A stretch of DNA of 64,000 bases, from contig OZ023218.1 of assembly GCA_963995525.1 (NCBI GenBank), forward strand, positions 47,617,741-47,681,740. Reading direction: 5' to 3'. The stretch comes from Escarpia spicata (Eukaryota; Annelida; Polychaeta; Sabellida; Siboglinidae). The notes beneath the pieces were generated by a model. It did no database searches and had not been told where the DNA came from. It worked only from the letters and a program-made list of their open reading frames with translations. The position numbers and the translations under genes are program-made. Below, in pieces: positions 11,558 to 22,744 of the stretch. Position 1 is the first letter of the stretch. Each line of letters starts with the position of its first letter.

Positions 11558-11743
11558 CAGGCCGAATTCACTGGCCTACTTCATGCCGCCATCGTTTCTG
11601 GTCAGCAACACGCCCCGAACAGGCCGAGATCACTGGCAATACAGGCCGAGTTCACTACCGCACAGGTCGAGGTCACTGGCCGAGTTCACCGAAACAGGCC
11701 GAGATTATTCGGGCCGAAATCGCGAAAGGCCGAGATCACCGTC
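11558..11743 (+). promoter_or_regulatory. PLD upstream cluster of AGGCCGAGATCACTGGC-like motifs
   Basis: Eight plus-strand variants fit AGGCCGA-G/A-N-TCACTGGC, fully or in part. They begin near 11559, 11621, 11643, 11664, 11678, 11696, 11711 and 11726. Spacing is irregular (12 to 62 bases), so this is not a simple tandem repeat. The cluster sits 330 to 510 bases upstream of the PLD ATG. Identical motifs occur upstream of both CRYL1 first exons. A regulatory role is inferred. Confidence 0.5.
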
Positions 11744-12070
11744 AAGATTCTCTCTGATTTCTAAAATCTTCCCTTATTTATACAAGTCTGCTTTCCAGCC
11801 CAAAACGGTCCAACACGGTGGATGTACGTTACACCATAACTCATCCTGTTACTGTGAAACTAAGCGATCCCTCGTAAAAAAAAGTCCTAGCATTCCGCAA
11901 GGTGGCACCACCAAACATATCCGCTCGTAGTAAACAAGTCGGGTTTTGCAACGCGTAACTGGCTCCAAGAAGTTCAGTCAATTGGGGTGTTCAGTCATTT
12001 ATCTTATTCACACCCTTCCACATCTAGCGGTCAATATGATAGTGCATGCTCGACTCTCCTACAAGTTGTG

Positions 12071-12263
12071 ATGGCGGAGGCTGACTGTTCAGATGGATTC
12101 GGGGCCGAAGAAGTTAACGCGTACGAACGATTATGTTCGACAACAAGTGGTGTAACGCTTACGTCCACTGTGACAGATGAAGAATACGACCTATTACCGC
12201 TACCTGAAGTCGACGAAGATTTTTTGGATGACCGAGTTTGTCAGGATGACTGTTCACGCGAAG
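12071..12263 (+). CDS. PLD1: PLD exon 1 (start codon, acidic N-terminus)
   Basis: The ATG has purine at -3 and G at +4 and is the first ATG in this frame; upstream in-frame sequence has no ATG. It encodes MAEADCSDGFGAEEV and a Glu/Asp-rich stretch including EEYDLLPLPEVDEDFLDD, then a GTATGA donor leaving one base. The phase fits exon 2 exactly (G+TG). Low conservation is usual for PLD N-termini, so the assignment rests on phase, position and the acidic run that also precedes the PX domain in human PLD1. Confidence 0.7.
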
Positions 12264-12486
12264 GTATGATATTTTTGTGGGTGTCCAAACTTTGTTTTGA
12301 ATGGCTTTGTGGAACTACGAAACGCCGGCGTTTTGTCTTGTGTCTACTCTAGATAGTAGAATGACACAAGACGAGACTCGACTCTACATTCAATGATTCA
12401 CTGACTGATTTGAGTGATTCAGTCCAGCCTCAGTCAATAATTGAGTAACAGTATGTATAGCTGTGTACATCAATTTCACTGTACGT

Positions 12487-13368
12487 ACGTCATATTTGCA
12501 GATGACTGCCTACTATATAGAGAAATCAAAACACTCAACGATCACATTGCACTACAACACGACCTAAAACAACTCCAAACATGGGCAAAAGACTGGGGTA
12601 TGAACTTCAATACAAACAAATGCTACATCCTCAGTGTAAAACATAAAACTGACTATTTCTACACCTTAAATAACATCACCCTAGAACGTGTAAACTGCAA
12701 TCCCTATCTTGGTATCTCTATCTCCGACGACCTTAAATGGCACTCCCACATCGCAACAACAACTAAAAAAGCAAACTCAACACTTGGTTTCCTAAGTCAA
12801 ACGTAACATACGACACTGTCCTATAAACAACAAACGGACCGCATATATTGCCCTTGTGCGCGCTGCTTTAGAGTACGGAGCCTTAGTGTGGGACCCATAC
12901 CATCAGGGGGACATAGATAAACTAGAACATATACAACACCGTGCTGCTCGCTTCATTACCGGCGACTACCACTCCAGACATGAAGGATCAATGACAAACA
13001 TATTAATAGACCTAAAACTCAATACCATACAAAGCAGACGTCGGGATCTACGACTCAAATACATGTACAAAATAGCTGAGGGATCTATCCCAGCCATCCC
13101 CGCAGAAACATACTTTCAGCCCCAAAAAATAAATAAAAGACGCATCCAACCCAAACATTTTCCAGATCACGTATCCTCAAACTTTGTACAACACCTAACA
13201 ACCAATAACACCAGGTGCTATATAGTACCTGCATCCCACACCGACCAATTCAAAAACTCATACTTTGTAAAGACAATAGTAGACTGGAATAAACTAAACG
13301 AGTCGCAGGTCCAGGCTGAGACCATAAACGATTTCAGTCTCCTATCCTGCGGCTCAAACACTCAATAA
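12487..13368 (+). mobile_element. LINE 3' fragment
   Basis: Begins inside a reverse transcriptase at IFADDCLLYREI (palm motif FADD). It continues through WGMNFNTNKC and YLGISISDDLKW, and after a frameshift near 12804 through LEYGALVWDPYHQGDIDKLE, QHRAARFITG and TIVDWNKLNE. This is the usual C-terminal half of CR1/Jockey-like elements. It is 5'-truncated and starts about 220 bases after the PLD exon 1 donor. Confidence 0.85.
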
Positions 13369-13640
13369 CACCATACGCACCCACCCCGTCGTAAACCATA
13401 GCCAACAGTGGCTCCTTACAACGTAAATAATTAGAAGTCGCCTTACTAACGTCTCGGGTCACCACCTATATTTACCATTGGAACAGTGAAACCGAGGCAT
13501 GGTGAAGGGAGTGCTCCGTGGTGAAGATGTTGCCGAACAAAAAAGTTGTTTTGGATCAATTTAGCCATGAATTGGTAAAAATACATGTGATTAATAATAT
13601 AACGATTAACGTGGAACATTTTCATGATAACCTACAAAAT

Positions 13641-13945
13641 AAAAACCAACGTTACGTACGTAGCATATAATAATAACCATACGTTATGTACGTAGCATAT
13701 AATAATAACCATATGTTACGTACGTAGCATATAATAATAACCATACGTTATGTACGTAGCATATAATAATAACCATATGTTACGTACGTAGCATATAATA
13801 ATAACCATATGTTACGTACGTAGCATATAATAATAACCATATGTTACGTACGTAGCATATAATAATAACCATATGTTACGTACGTAGCATATAATAATAA
13901 CCATACGTTACATACATATCATATAATAATAACCATATGTTACGC
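13641..13945. repeat. 32-bp minisatellite with TACGTACGTA palindrome
   Basis: About nine copies of a 32-bp unit, roughly GTTACGTACGTAGCATATAA then TAATAACCATAT. Each copy has a TACGTACGTA-like palindrome; some copies read TATGTACGTA and the last is TACATACATA. Confidence 0.93.
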
Positions 13946-14247
13946 AACTATTTGCGCTAATGTGTCTTCATGGCAATGCAATTTCGGCATTTTTAGAATT
14001 GTCCTTACTACACTCAAAACAACCTTTCGAAAAAAATGTTGCACACAGGTGATTAGATGTATGGTATAGCTTTAGAAGTTTAGAATATGAATATTTTATG
14101 GAAGAGTTTGTCCAGGTTTGTTGTTAAAACAATGTGTTCCTATTGTGTATGGCAAAATTTGGGACATCCTGTATAATACGTTACACTGGGCTCAGGTCTA
14201 GCCCCGAGTGAGATAGACCCATAGGTGCAGTCATAGACACAGACATG

Positions 14248-15558
14248 ATAGTCAGTGATAGAAATAAGCCTTGTCTGCTGGACAAGTAAGTTTTGAAATC
14301 TCCTTGTCCGCAAAAATTTTAACTTGTCCTAGTGTTTGTCAAGGGGAATCAAATCTTCGGAAAAAACTGTCTTCTTTTATGACAACAACACAATGTTTCT
14401 GCTGTTTCGTTGCATGTAGATCTGAATGACTTGCGATCAAAGACACAATTTGATTTAATCTGCAAATTTTGAAATTGCTAAATTATATTTGCAACTATTT
14501 TCCGGTCCATTATTATTATTATTCGTCACGAATATTAAAAATAGACATGTTACATGATGTATACCAATATTTTAGTGATGTGATCAATACGAATGCTTTT
14601 CTTTATAACAAATAATTATGATGATGATAGGAATGAGACAATTGTTTTCCTTGCTATTTGTTATAATGCACTGTAAATTTGTTGCATCAGTGTGTCATTG
14701 AAGACGCCACTCAACCATCAGGAACACAACCAATGCACAGCCAGGAAATGTTGTCACAAAAATCATAATAAACTATATAATCTTATATTATTTTGTTCAA
14801 CCTCTATGAACTTCAGTATTAACAAAGTGCTATATTTTACAAATGAAGATAATATTCAATTGATCATCAGCAAACAAGCGCATATTTTCCTAAATGCTAT
14901 ATTACCATTTTACATAGATACAACAACACTTCTGAAATTTCATTAATATTCCGTTTATTAACCACCACCATATATTTACCGGAGAGCCTGTTACAAGTTT
15001 TTAAAATTGTCACCGATCTGGATCGGCTAACGTTCGATGACTTGGAAGACTGCCGAGTCCGCGTGGGTTAGACGTAATAATGGTTAAAACTATATAATTA
15101 TTTAAATAACTGGTAGTGATACAAAATCTACTACTTCCAAAGTTCATCAAATATGATCCATGAGTGGAAGCAAGTTGTACGTCAGCAAACTGAACAATTT
15201 ACGATTTTGTGAAATACAGCCACGATCAGTGATGGATGATGCGGAGTCTGTCCTACACGTATGACAGAGCTAGGTCAGTGCGCTCAGCGGATGACCCTGT
15301 TAATACAGGCACTAAACTCGATCGAACACTGACGTACAACTCACTGACGGCGGAACGACAAGACGCCGACACACTAACAAAATTGCAACGCATGCGATTG
15401 CTAGTGAATTTCATTTACGTTTGAATTTCCTCAAATAAAAAGTTTGCTATAAATTTTCATTTGTTCACCAGATAACCATGTAGAGTCATTTTACTTGTCC
15501 GGGCCAAAAATCACTTGTCCCGGACAAATGGACAAGTGCTATTTCGAACGCTGATAGT
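14248..15558. mobile_element. Non-autonomous DNA transposon with 5-bp target duplication
   Basis: The element runs from 14253 to 15553 and is flanked by ATAGT on both sides (14248-14252 and 15554-15558). Its ends are inverted: CAGTGATAGAAATAAGCC at left, and CAGCGTTCGAAATAGCAC at right read on the minus strand. Several ACTTGTCC/GGACAAGT sites lie just inside each end in both orientations, resembling subterminal transposase sites. No transposase coding was recognised inside. CAG-type ends and a 5-bp duplication are compatible with some hAT-like or related families; the superfamily is not fixed. Confidence 0.75.
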
Positions 15559-15719
15559 AGAATAGGCCTGGCATCACGTGCCGTCTCTGTTTGAGTCAAC
15601 AGGAAACTAGGCCTAATACTGGGGTCCAATGGGCTCGTTTAGGCTGGTGTACCGGTCTGAAAGTAAGTTCTGGTTCCATTTTCGTATATCGCCCAAGCGC
15701 AGTACATGAAATGCAACCC

Positions 15720-15870
15720 GCAGTGAGCAATGTGACCTCAGATGACCAATTAACTTTGACCCCGTGCCAGAAGTTTGGAGTGATTGAGTTACACTGTGGT
15801 GAGCAATGTGACTTCAGGTGACCGATCAACTTTGACCCCTTGCTCGATGCACGTGGTGACTGAGTTACAT
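15720..15870. repeat. Two-copy tandem repeat, about 83 bp
   Basis: GTGAGCAATGTGACCTCAG at 15724 recurs as GTGAGCAATGTGACTTCAG at 15802, and both copies continue with ATCAACTTTGACCCC-like and GAGTTACA sequence. The copies have diverged. The flanks (15559-15719 and 15871-16029) show nothing recognisable. Confidence 0.7.
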
Positions 15871-16029
15871 AATTAATCATTCTTTGTTTGCTGTAGCGAC
15901 CGTTACTCCATTGACTCCATATGCTCCCCTATGGTGCTGAACAGCGAGTGTACGTCTGTGCGTGACCAGAGCTGAATAATTGGATTTTGATTTCAATAGA
16001 ACAATCGAACACAAACGAACTCATTGCCT

Positions 16030-18655
16030 GAGACTTCAATCTTAATCTCCTCAAGATAAACAAAATACCTATTTGCAGTGAATTCTTTGATCTGTTGACA
16101 TCTCACTGTTTATTCCCACAAATTACACTTCACACAAGATTATCACGCTCAAATGGCACATTAATTGACAATATATTCTATAAAAGTCAGAGTTCTATAT
16201 CCATAACTACATCTGGTATATTAATAAATAAGATATCTGATCACCTCCCTTGCTTTACTCTCTCAGAAATGTTGTTAGTAAATCTACCAAACCCAAGATT
16301 GATTAAAATTAACAAAATAAACGTTAAAACCACAAAAAATATAATAAATGACATTAATTCGTCTGATTTGTACAACTTACTTGACAACAATTTTAAGACA
16401 GACCAAAATCTAAGCTAGACATTATATTTGAAGTAATTGAAACGGCCAAGAACAAGCATATGGTAAGCAAATTAGTTAAGTTTAATAAATACAAACACAA
16501 AAAACTAAATGGATTACCAAGGGTCTGCTAAAATCCATGAAGTTACGAAATAAATTGTATAAGAGAATGAAACTTACAAATCCTAATTCAAGGTAATACA
16601 AAATTATGCGTATTAACTTAAAAACTTATGGTACCATATTAAAGAGAAGCTTACATGAATAAAAAAAACATTATTTTGCATCCACTTTCGCTAAATATAA
16701 ATCTGATATCAGAAACACGTGGAAAACTATAAATGAAATTATTTCAAGAAAAAGCAATAAGAATCGTTTTCTCGAATCATTCCTTATAAATAATATAGAA
16801 ACTACAAACACTCTAGATATAGCTAACGCATTTAACACCTTCTTTACAAATATCGGCATAAAACTGGTTAATAACATAACATATTTAGGTAACAAAGAGT
16901 TCAGGCATTCCTTTGATAAACATTTTAACTACAAATTTGTATTAATAACGTTGACAAACTAATTGTACAAAAAAACAATAGACAACCTTCCGTCTAAAAA
17001 TTGTACCGGGTCTGATTTAATTTCAACTAATTTGCTAAAACAAATCGCACCTAAGATAATAAAATCTTTAACGCTACTTATAAATCAAATTTGTAATACG
17101 GGAATATACCCTGAAAAACTAAAGATGGCCAAAGTTATTCCATTATTTAAAAATGGTGACCCATCAATAATCAACAACTATAGACCAATTTCTCTTCTGC
17201 CTGCTATATCTAAAGTATTGGGAAACATTTTGGGAAATCAACTATCTTCCTATTTTGAAAGTAACAATCTTTTTTCAAAATCCCAATATGTCTTCCGTTC
17301 TGGTCACTCGACGGAATATGCTGCATTAGACCTTGTAGACCGAATAACAATCTACATGGATAATAATGAGATACCTTTTAGCATATGTCTTGATCTCTCT
17401 AAAGCATTTGACACCTTAGACCACAATACATTACTTTGTAAATTAAAACATTACGGCATTGAAAGGGTGTGTAAGAAATGTTATGAAAGTTATCTATCAA
17501 ATAGAACACAATATGTAGAAATTAATGATGTAAAATCTGATATCTTATCTATAGAAACCGGAGTACCCCAAGGCTCCATTCTTGGACCAGTTCTGTTTAT
17601 TATTTATATTAATGACTTCTCAAAGCGAGCCAAATGTTCAATTTTATATCCTATGCAGACGACACTACTTTGTTAACTACAATGAGCAATTTCACAATCT
17701 CACACACCGATGATGCTGAAACATTGATTAATGAAGAACTCCACAAAATTAATTAATGTCTAGAAATAAATATACTTTCTCCTAATGTAACTAAATCTAA
17801 ATTCATGGTTTTACACACACGAAAAAACAACATAACACATGTATTCATAAAATCAATAATAGTATAATTACAAAAGTTGACAGTTAATTTCCTGGGATTA
17901 ACATTGGATGCACATCTTAACTGAAAAAACACTCTGAAAATGTATCAAACAAATGTTCCAGAATAATCGGTATACTAAATAGACTTAACAAATTCTGCCA
18001 ATGAAAATAAAATAATATTATATAATACATTATTAGTACCACACTTAACTTACTGTTTAACAACATGGGGGTACCACTGTCAAAGAATTAATCAACTTCA
18101 GAAAAGGGCTGTACGCATAATAACTTTGAGTAATTTTTATGCTCACACTGACCCGTTATTCAACAAATTTAACTTACTAAAAGTAAATTATATTTTAGTC
18201 CTTCAAGAATTAAAATTTTCCTATAAATTTCTACATGACAAATTACCTGCTCACCTTCTACATTGGAAAATAGCTACACATACCATCATTCATGGTCACA
18301 ATACATGCAACCAACACAAAATTCACATTTACAATACACATAATTAATTTGCAAAACTATGTCTCTTACCAAACACAATTAACAACACTTCCCTTAGTGT
18401 GATATCTAAACTGTATACACACAGTTTACAGACTGTACATGGTTTTTTAAACTATGCTAAGAACCATTTCATTCAAAATTACAACAACACATGCATAAAT
18501 GAGAATATGCGGCCACGGCACCGTGCTGCATATGTACAGGTATTTTTGTGGGAGTCTCCATCATCCTCATTGTACACGTTTTTATATTATAATTTGTCAT
18601 ATTATTATTGGATGTACTGTCTAGATAAATAAATCCACTTCTGTTCTGTTCTGTA
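16030..18655 (+). mobile_element. LINE, decayed, with endonuclease end and reverse transcriptase
   Basis: Endonuclease tail at 16095-16420 (GTLIDNIFYKS, SDHLPCF). The reverse transcriptase at 16963-17676 contains NCTGSDLIS, NNYRPISLLP, ICLDLSKAFDTLDH and ETGVPQGSILGPVLF. A frameshift follows, but the reading resumes at SILYPMQTTLLC where YADDTT is expected. The C-terminal part is broken (near 18126, FNLLKVNYIL). The 3' end carries a GC-rich near-palindrome (18509-18535) and a short TTCTG repeat at 18640-18652. Inactive. Confidence 0.85.
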
Positions 18656-18744
18656 CTTATGTAATTCGTGATTGCATGACTCATTTCCATAAATATATTG
18701 TATTATTGAAACATAGCTGAGTCACCCGGAGTTGCGTTGGGAAT

Positions 18745-19395
18745 TTTTTTTGGAAATGGTGACCCAAAGATCCACATCCTCCATGTGAATTTGGAACCAC
18801 CCCAATGGGCCTGCTAGACTGCATACAAAATGTCAGCCCCATATATGCAAAACTGATGGAGATAAGTGCCAGTTTTTAATTGTGACCCCCAGATGAATTT
18901 AGAAAGAAAAGAAAATCTACAGACCATCCCAATGGGTCTGCACAAAAATGTCTGCCCCACACAAAATTGGTGCAGATAAGTGCCATTTTAAACCATTGGG
19001 CAAATTTTGGAAAAATAAGACTACACCTACAAACAACCCCAATCGGTCCTCTAGATCACACATGAAATGTTAACTCCTTACATGACAATTTGACAGATAA
19101 GTGCCATTAAAAATGATGACCTCCCTCAGACCCCCCACTCCCTGGATGTATTTCAAAAAGATCTATACAAACTACCCCAATGGGCCTGCTTGATCACATA
19201 CCAAATTTCAGCTTCATACATGTATGCCAAACTGACAGATGTGTTATTTAAAAATCCCCCTAGGATCCCCACCCCAACAAATTTCCAAAAAATCTAAATC
19301 TACGAACCACCCCCAATGGGGCCACTAGATTACACACAAAATGTCAGCTTCATACATGCCAAACTTACGGAGATATGTGTCATTTAAACAATTAC
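18745..19395. repeat. Diverged tandem repeat, about 120 bp x 5
   Basis: The phrases CCCCAATGGGCCTGCTAGA, AAAATGTCAGCCCCAT and GATAAGTGCCA recur in that order five times with heavy divergence. No coding frame survives. Confidence 0.75.
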
Positions 19396-19986
19396 AAAAC
19401 TAAGCGTATCGTTAACACAAACTATAATATAAATGGGTCACGCATGCTTTCAGTAGGCACCGTGTTTAAGCTGGCCGAACGCAGGCGCTAACCTTTGGCA
19501 TGTACACCTGCAACTCGAAAGTTCAGAAGCAGCCCGACTTACAACTGGTAAATTTATGCAACTGGGTCAAGTAAGCATTATGAAGTCGTATTCACAATAT
19601 ACATGAACCCACTGGAATGCAGCATAATTGTGTAATCATTAATGGGCAATTTAACTGCCCGCCTTCTATACTTCTTACAACCTATGTCTAGTTATGACTA
19701 ATGTTGTCAATTGTTTTTTAATGCATGCTAGGGTACTTTGAAAATTAAACCAACAAAATCATTGTGCATGATTTTGTTACTTTTATTTTGTTAATAAAAT
19801 AATTTATTAGGCATGCCTACATGCAAACACATGTTTTTATATCTACCTTCAATGAATGCCCCATTTTGAAACTAGTATTGAAATAAATTATGAGGGAGCA
19901 TAGCCAGACAACACAACAATGAACAGTGCTTTACACCGAATGTTCTCAACATCTCGTCTTGTCCAAACCTCCACCTCACACGTCAT
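19396..19986. other. PLD intron 1 segment, nothing recognised
   Basis: AT-rich DNA without a convincing reading frame, tandem repeat or inverted repeat. Confidence 0.4.
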
Positions 19987-20446
19987 TCATCCTCGCTTGA
20001 CAGAGGTGTCACTGCTGATTACCTCAGCCTCAGTACCCCATCACAGATCGACTTGCGAAATGCTGAAGTTAAACTGAGCCAATAATATTGTTGCATACAA
20101 AGAGTTGACTGTTTGGGTTTTGGCTATTAAATGTAGGCCCTGTTGTTCGGGAAGTAAGGGCAGTTATTTGAATGTAAACAATAGCCCTGGCACTCAGCAG
20201 CACACCAGAATGGTAGAACCGGTAATTGGAATTACCTGGAGCCCCCTTTGTCTTTGAACTTTGATATGGAGTGCAGGCACTTGCATTGTTCTCATGGCTG
20301 GGATAGTTGCAACCAGCAGAGTCCATTACTAGGAAGAACTACAACTGATTCAGCTAACTTCCGTACACTACATAGGTTATCTACCATTGGTCAACTACCA
20401 CATCTGGTCAACTACCACATCTGGCTTCAGTGGCTTGCAAGAATAA
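19987..20446. mobile_element. MITE-like interspersed repeat, copy 1
   Basis: Begins CATCCTCGCTTGACAGAGG and ends near TGGCTTGCAAGAAT, which are inverted relatives. Internal landmarks (AAATGCTGAAGTTA, GGGAAGTA, TTTGAACTTTG, TTGCAACCAGCA, ATTCAGCTAACTTCC) occur in the same order in the copy at 42345-42735. No coding frame was recognised. Confidence 0.6.
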
Positions 20447-20609
20447 CCTAATGTTATCCTGGTAAATACTGATATTGAAGGGGTAGGGGAACCAATACGA
20501 AACACTGTGTTTTTGTCTGAATCTTATGAGGTCCCCCATAATAAGCCTGTGTCATAAAGAAAACTCACTCACGTTGTCATAATTTTATTTGGGGACTCAT
20601 CGTTCAAAT

Positions 20610-20882
20610 TTTGTGGGGGCCGAAGGGCCTGCTGACTCCTAGATTCACTGCCTAATAGTTCTAAGTCTAGGGGCTTGACTGGTCCGTTAAAATTGAGACA
20701 TTTAGTGGGGGCCCATTGGCTCCTAGATTCACTGCTGGGTCCCTAATAGTTCCAAGTCTAGGGGCTTGACTGGTCAGTTAAAATTGAGGCATTTAGTGGG
20801 GGCCCATTGGCTCCTAGATTCACTGCTGGGTCCCCAATAGTTCCATGTCTAGGGGTGTGACTGGTCTGTTAAAATTGAGCCG
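20610..20882. repeat. Tandem repeat, about 92 bp x 3
   Basis: Three head-to-tail copies with landmarks TAGATTCACTGC, CTAATAGTT, GTCTAGGGGCTTGACTGGT and AAAATTGA. The last two copies are nearly identical. Confidence 0.9.
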
Positions 20883-21152
20883 TTTAATTCCCTATCATGA
20901 CATAATTAATCCTACCAAAACTATGACATGCGCACAATCTGTGACATGTATAAAATGGAGAGCCACCATACAAGCCATCAAACATGACAGGAAGAGTGGA
21001 ATCATGTGATTGGCCTGTTATGTCAGTTACAGCATCATTGGCCTATCCCAAATTTTGACTAAATTGTAACCCTGGGCTGGGACTCATTTTTAATGTGTTT
21101 TGTACATTCTAATCCTGAAATGATTCAAAGTTATGTGTTTCCACGGTTACAG

Positions 21153-21303
21153 TGCCTCGGTGTGTGTCATTCTCAAGCATCCATAATGAGCCGGTGCCAT
21201 TTGCATCCACCAGGCGGCGCTGCTACTTGCCCGGACAGAAGATCTACGTAGTGGTCGCCGATGTGGAGATAGTGGACCGTGGCAGACTGCTCAGTTCTAA
21301 CAT
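21153..21303 (+). CDS. PLD1: PLD exon 2 (start of PX domain)
   Basis: Between ACGGTTACAG and GTAAGG, and entered two bases into a codon. It encodes VSFSSIHNEPVPF, then YLPGQKIYVVVADVEIVD and LLSSN. This aligns with the human PLD1 block FSAIYN ... YLSGCPIKAQVLEVERF at the beginning of the PX domain. It ends two bases into a codon, matched by exon 3. Confidence 0.9.
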
Positions 21304-22050
21304 GTAAGGACACACAAAATGTATGCATTGTCAGTGTTTACTGGTCTTATTGTGGCTCTTGTATAGTGTTGTTTTATAGGTTCATCAATAACATCAGATA
21401 TATACAGTATATATAAGCTTGTCCTCAGTGAACTCAAGAATGGGGTAGAACTAGAAAGGCTTTGGTGAGTCTCTGCCCCCCTCCAATATTCACCACATCC
21501 TGACGCCTATGAAAAGGGGATCTGGTAGTCTGAAACTGTGTAGCCAATTGCAATTGGGGGGTGCATTTAGAAGCTGAAATAAAACATAAAAAGGGCACTG
21601 GAATAACATAGAAAAACACATGACCATTGAGCTTGGTTTCTAAAAATTTAGGCACAGAAGAAGTTACCTTATTATTATTACATGAAACCCATCTCTGATA
21701 AAAAGTGATTTATAAACCTTTAGTGTAGCATAGCAGCATTTACTGCTCCCTAGATAACATGTGTTTATTTCTTGCTCAAATTTTTCAAGAGCAATTCCAC
21801 ATCCTGCTGTAGTTGTGAGACTACAGATGTGGCATCATTGGCTGCCTGTACAACGACACCCTGTGTGACCTGTAGTAGACTGAGGAAGCAGACTGTGGTG
21901 GACATGCTCACTACATGGTCATTAGTGTTATGATGAGGTCAACTATATTGATAGGTAATTAAAGGGAATAAAAACATCTATTGCTTGAATTCATGTTAAA
22001 TTAGATCCTGCTATATATTTCCAAAAAAAATCCCCCAAAATCTAAGAATT
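21304..22050. other. Start of PLD intron 2
   Basis: AT-rich. No supported exon or repeat up to the THAP-like region. A minus-strand frame at 21434-21655 has no recognisable content. Confidence 0.4.
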
Positions 22051-22129
22051 AGAAATTCCACATTTTATGTTGTACATCCGGACATTTTCGAATATGCATA
22101 TTTTTGGTGCGCTTTTTGGGATGCTGAGA

Positions 22130-22744
22130 TGTGACGTCAGACATGACTCTGTCGGTACAGCGACCGCTTGTTTACATTCATTCTCAGCAATATGACGGCA
22201 GCGGTGGCTGTGTAATGCAAATATCATCATGGTTCATTGTGCGGCATTCGGTTGTAATGCAAGCTCTTCTAAACATAGAGCAACACACCATTTTTTAAAG
22301 TTCCCTACGGATCCAGTTTTATTGAAGAAATGGATCGTAAAAATCAAGCGAGCTAACTTCAAGCCGACGAAACACAGCCGGCTTTGCTCCGCTCGTTTTG
22401 AGAACAACTGTTTTGATCACGATCCGGAGATGTTGGCAACCCTTGGATATCCTGGTGCTCGAGTATCGTTGAAAAGCGATGCAGTCCCAACAATATTCCC
22501 GGCAGTAGAAGCTGCATTGATGCCGTCAATCCGCCGAAGACAGGCATCGGCACGGGCAGGATCGACGGCAGCTTTGCCCGAGTCGAAGGCAAGCGGGTCT
22601 CTCAAACATAGTTCCAGTGCCGCAATCGCCGCTGCAGGCTCCGCTGCCGCTCTCACTACAGCCGGCTCCGCAACTACACCCATGGCTTCTTCGGGGTACC
22701 AGGTTCCTTCTTCCTCAACGAATCAAGGTAATTCTTATATGTGA
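22130..22744 (+). pseudogene. THAP-domain exon (Kolobok-like transposase or derived gene)
   Basis: From the ATG at 22229 a 171-codon frame starts with a THAP domain. It reads MVHCAAFGCNASSSKHRA, then HFLKFPTDPVLLKKWI, then LCSARFENNCF. THAP is a C2CH zinc DNA-binding fold. The two N-terminal cysteines and the third cysteine are present, but the position of the zinc-binding histidine (CSxHF in the family) is arginine (CSARF), so zinc binding is doubtful. An Ala/Ser-rich tail follows, and a GTAATT donor-like site lies at 22727. TGACGTCA and TGACTCT sites lie just upstream (22133-22154). A related downstream exon lies at 25595-26195. Confidence 0.7.

Noticed and set aside
11987..12070. Upstream extension of PLD exon 1 in the same frame
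   Set aside because: The frame is open but contains no ATG before 12071, and the ATG at 12071 has a good start context.
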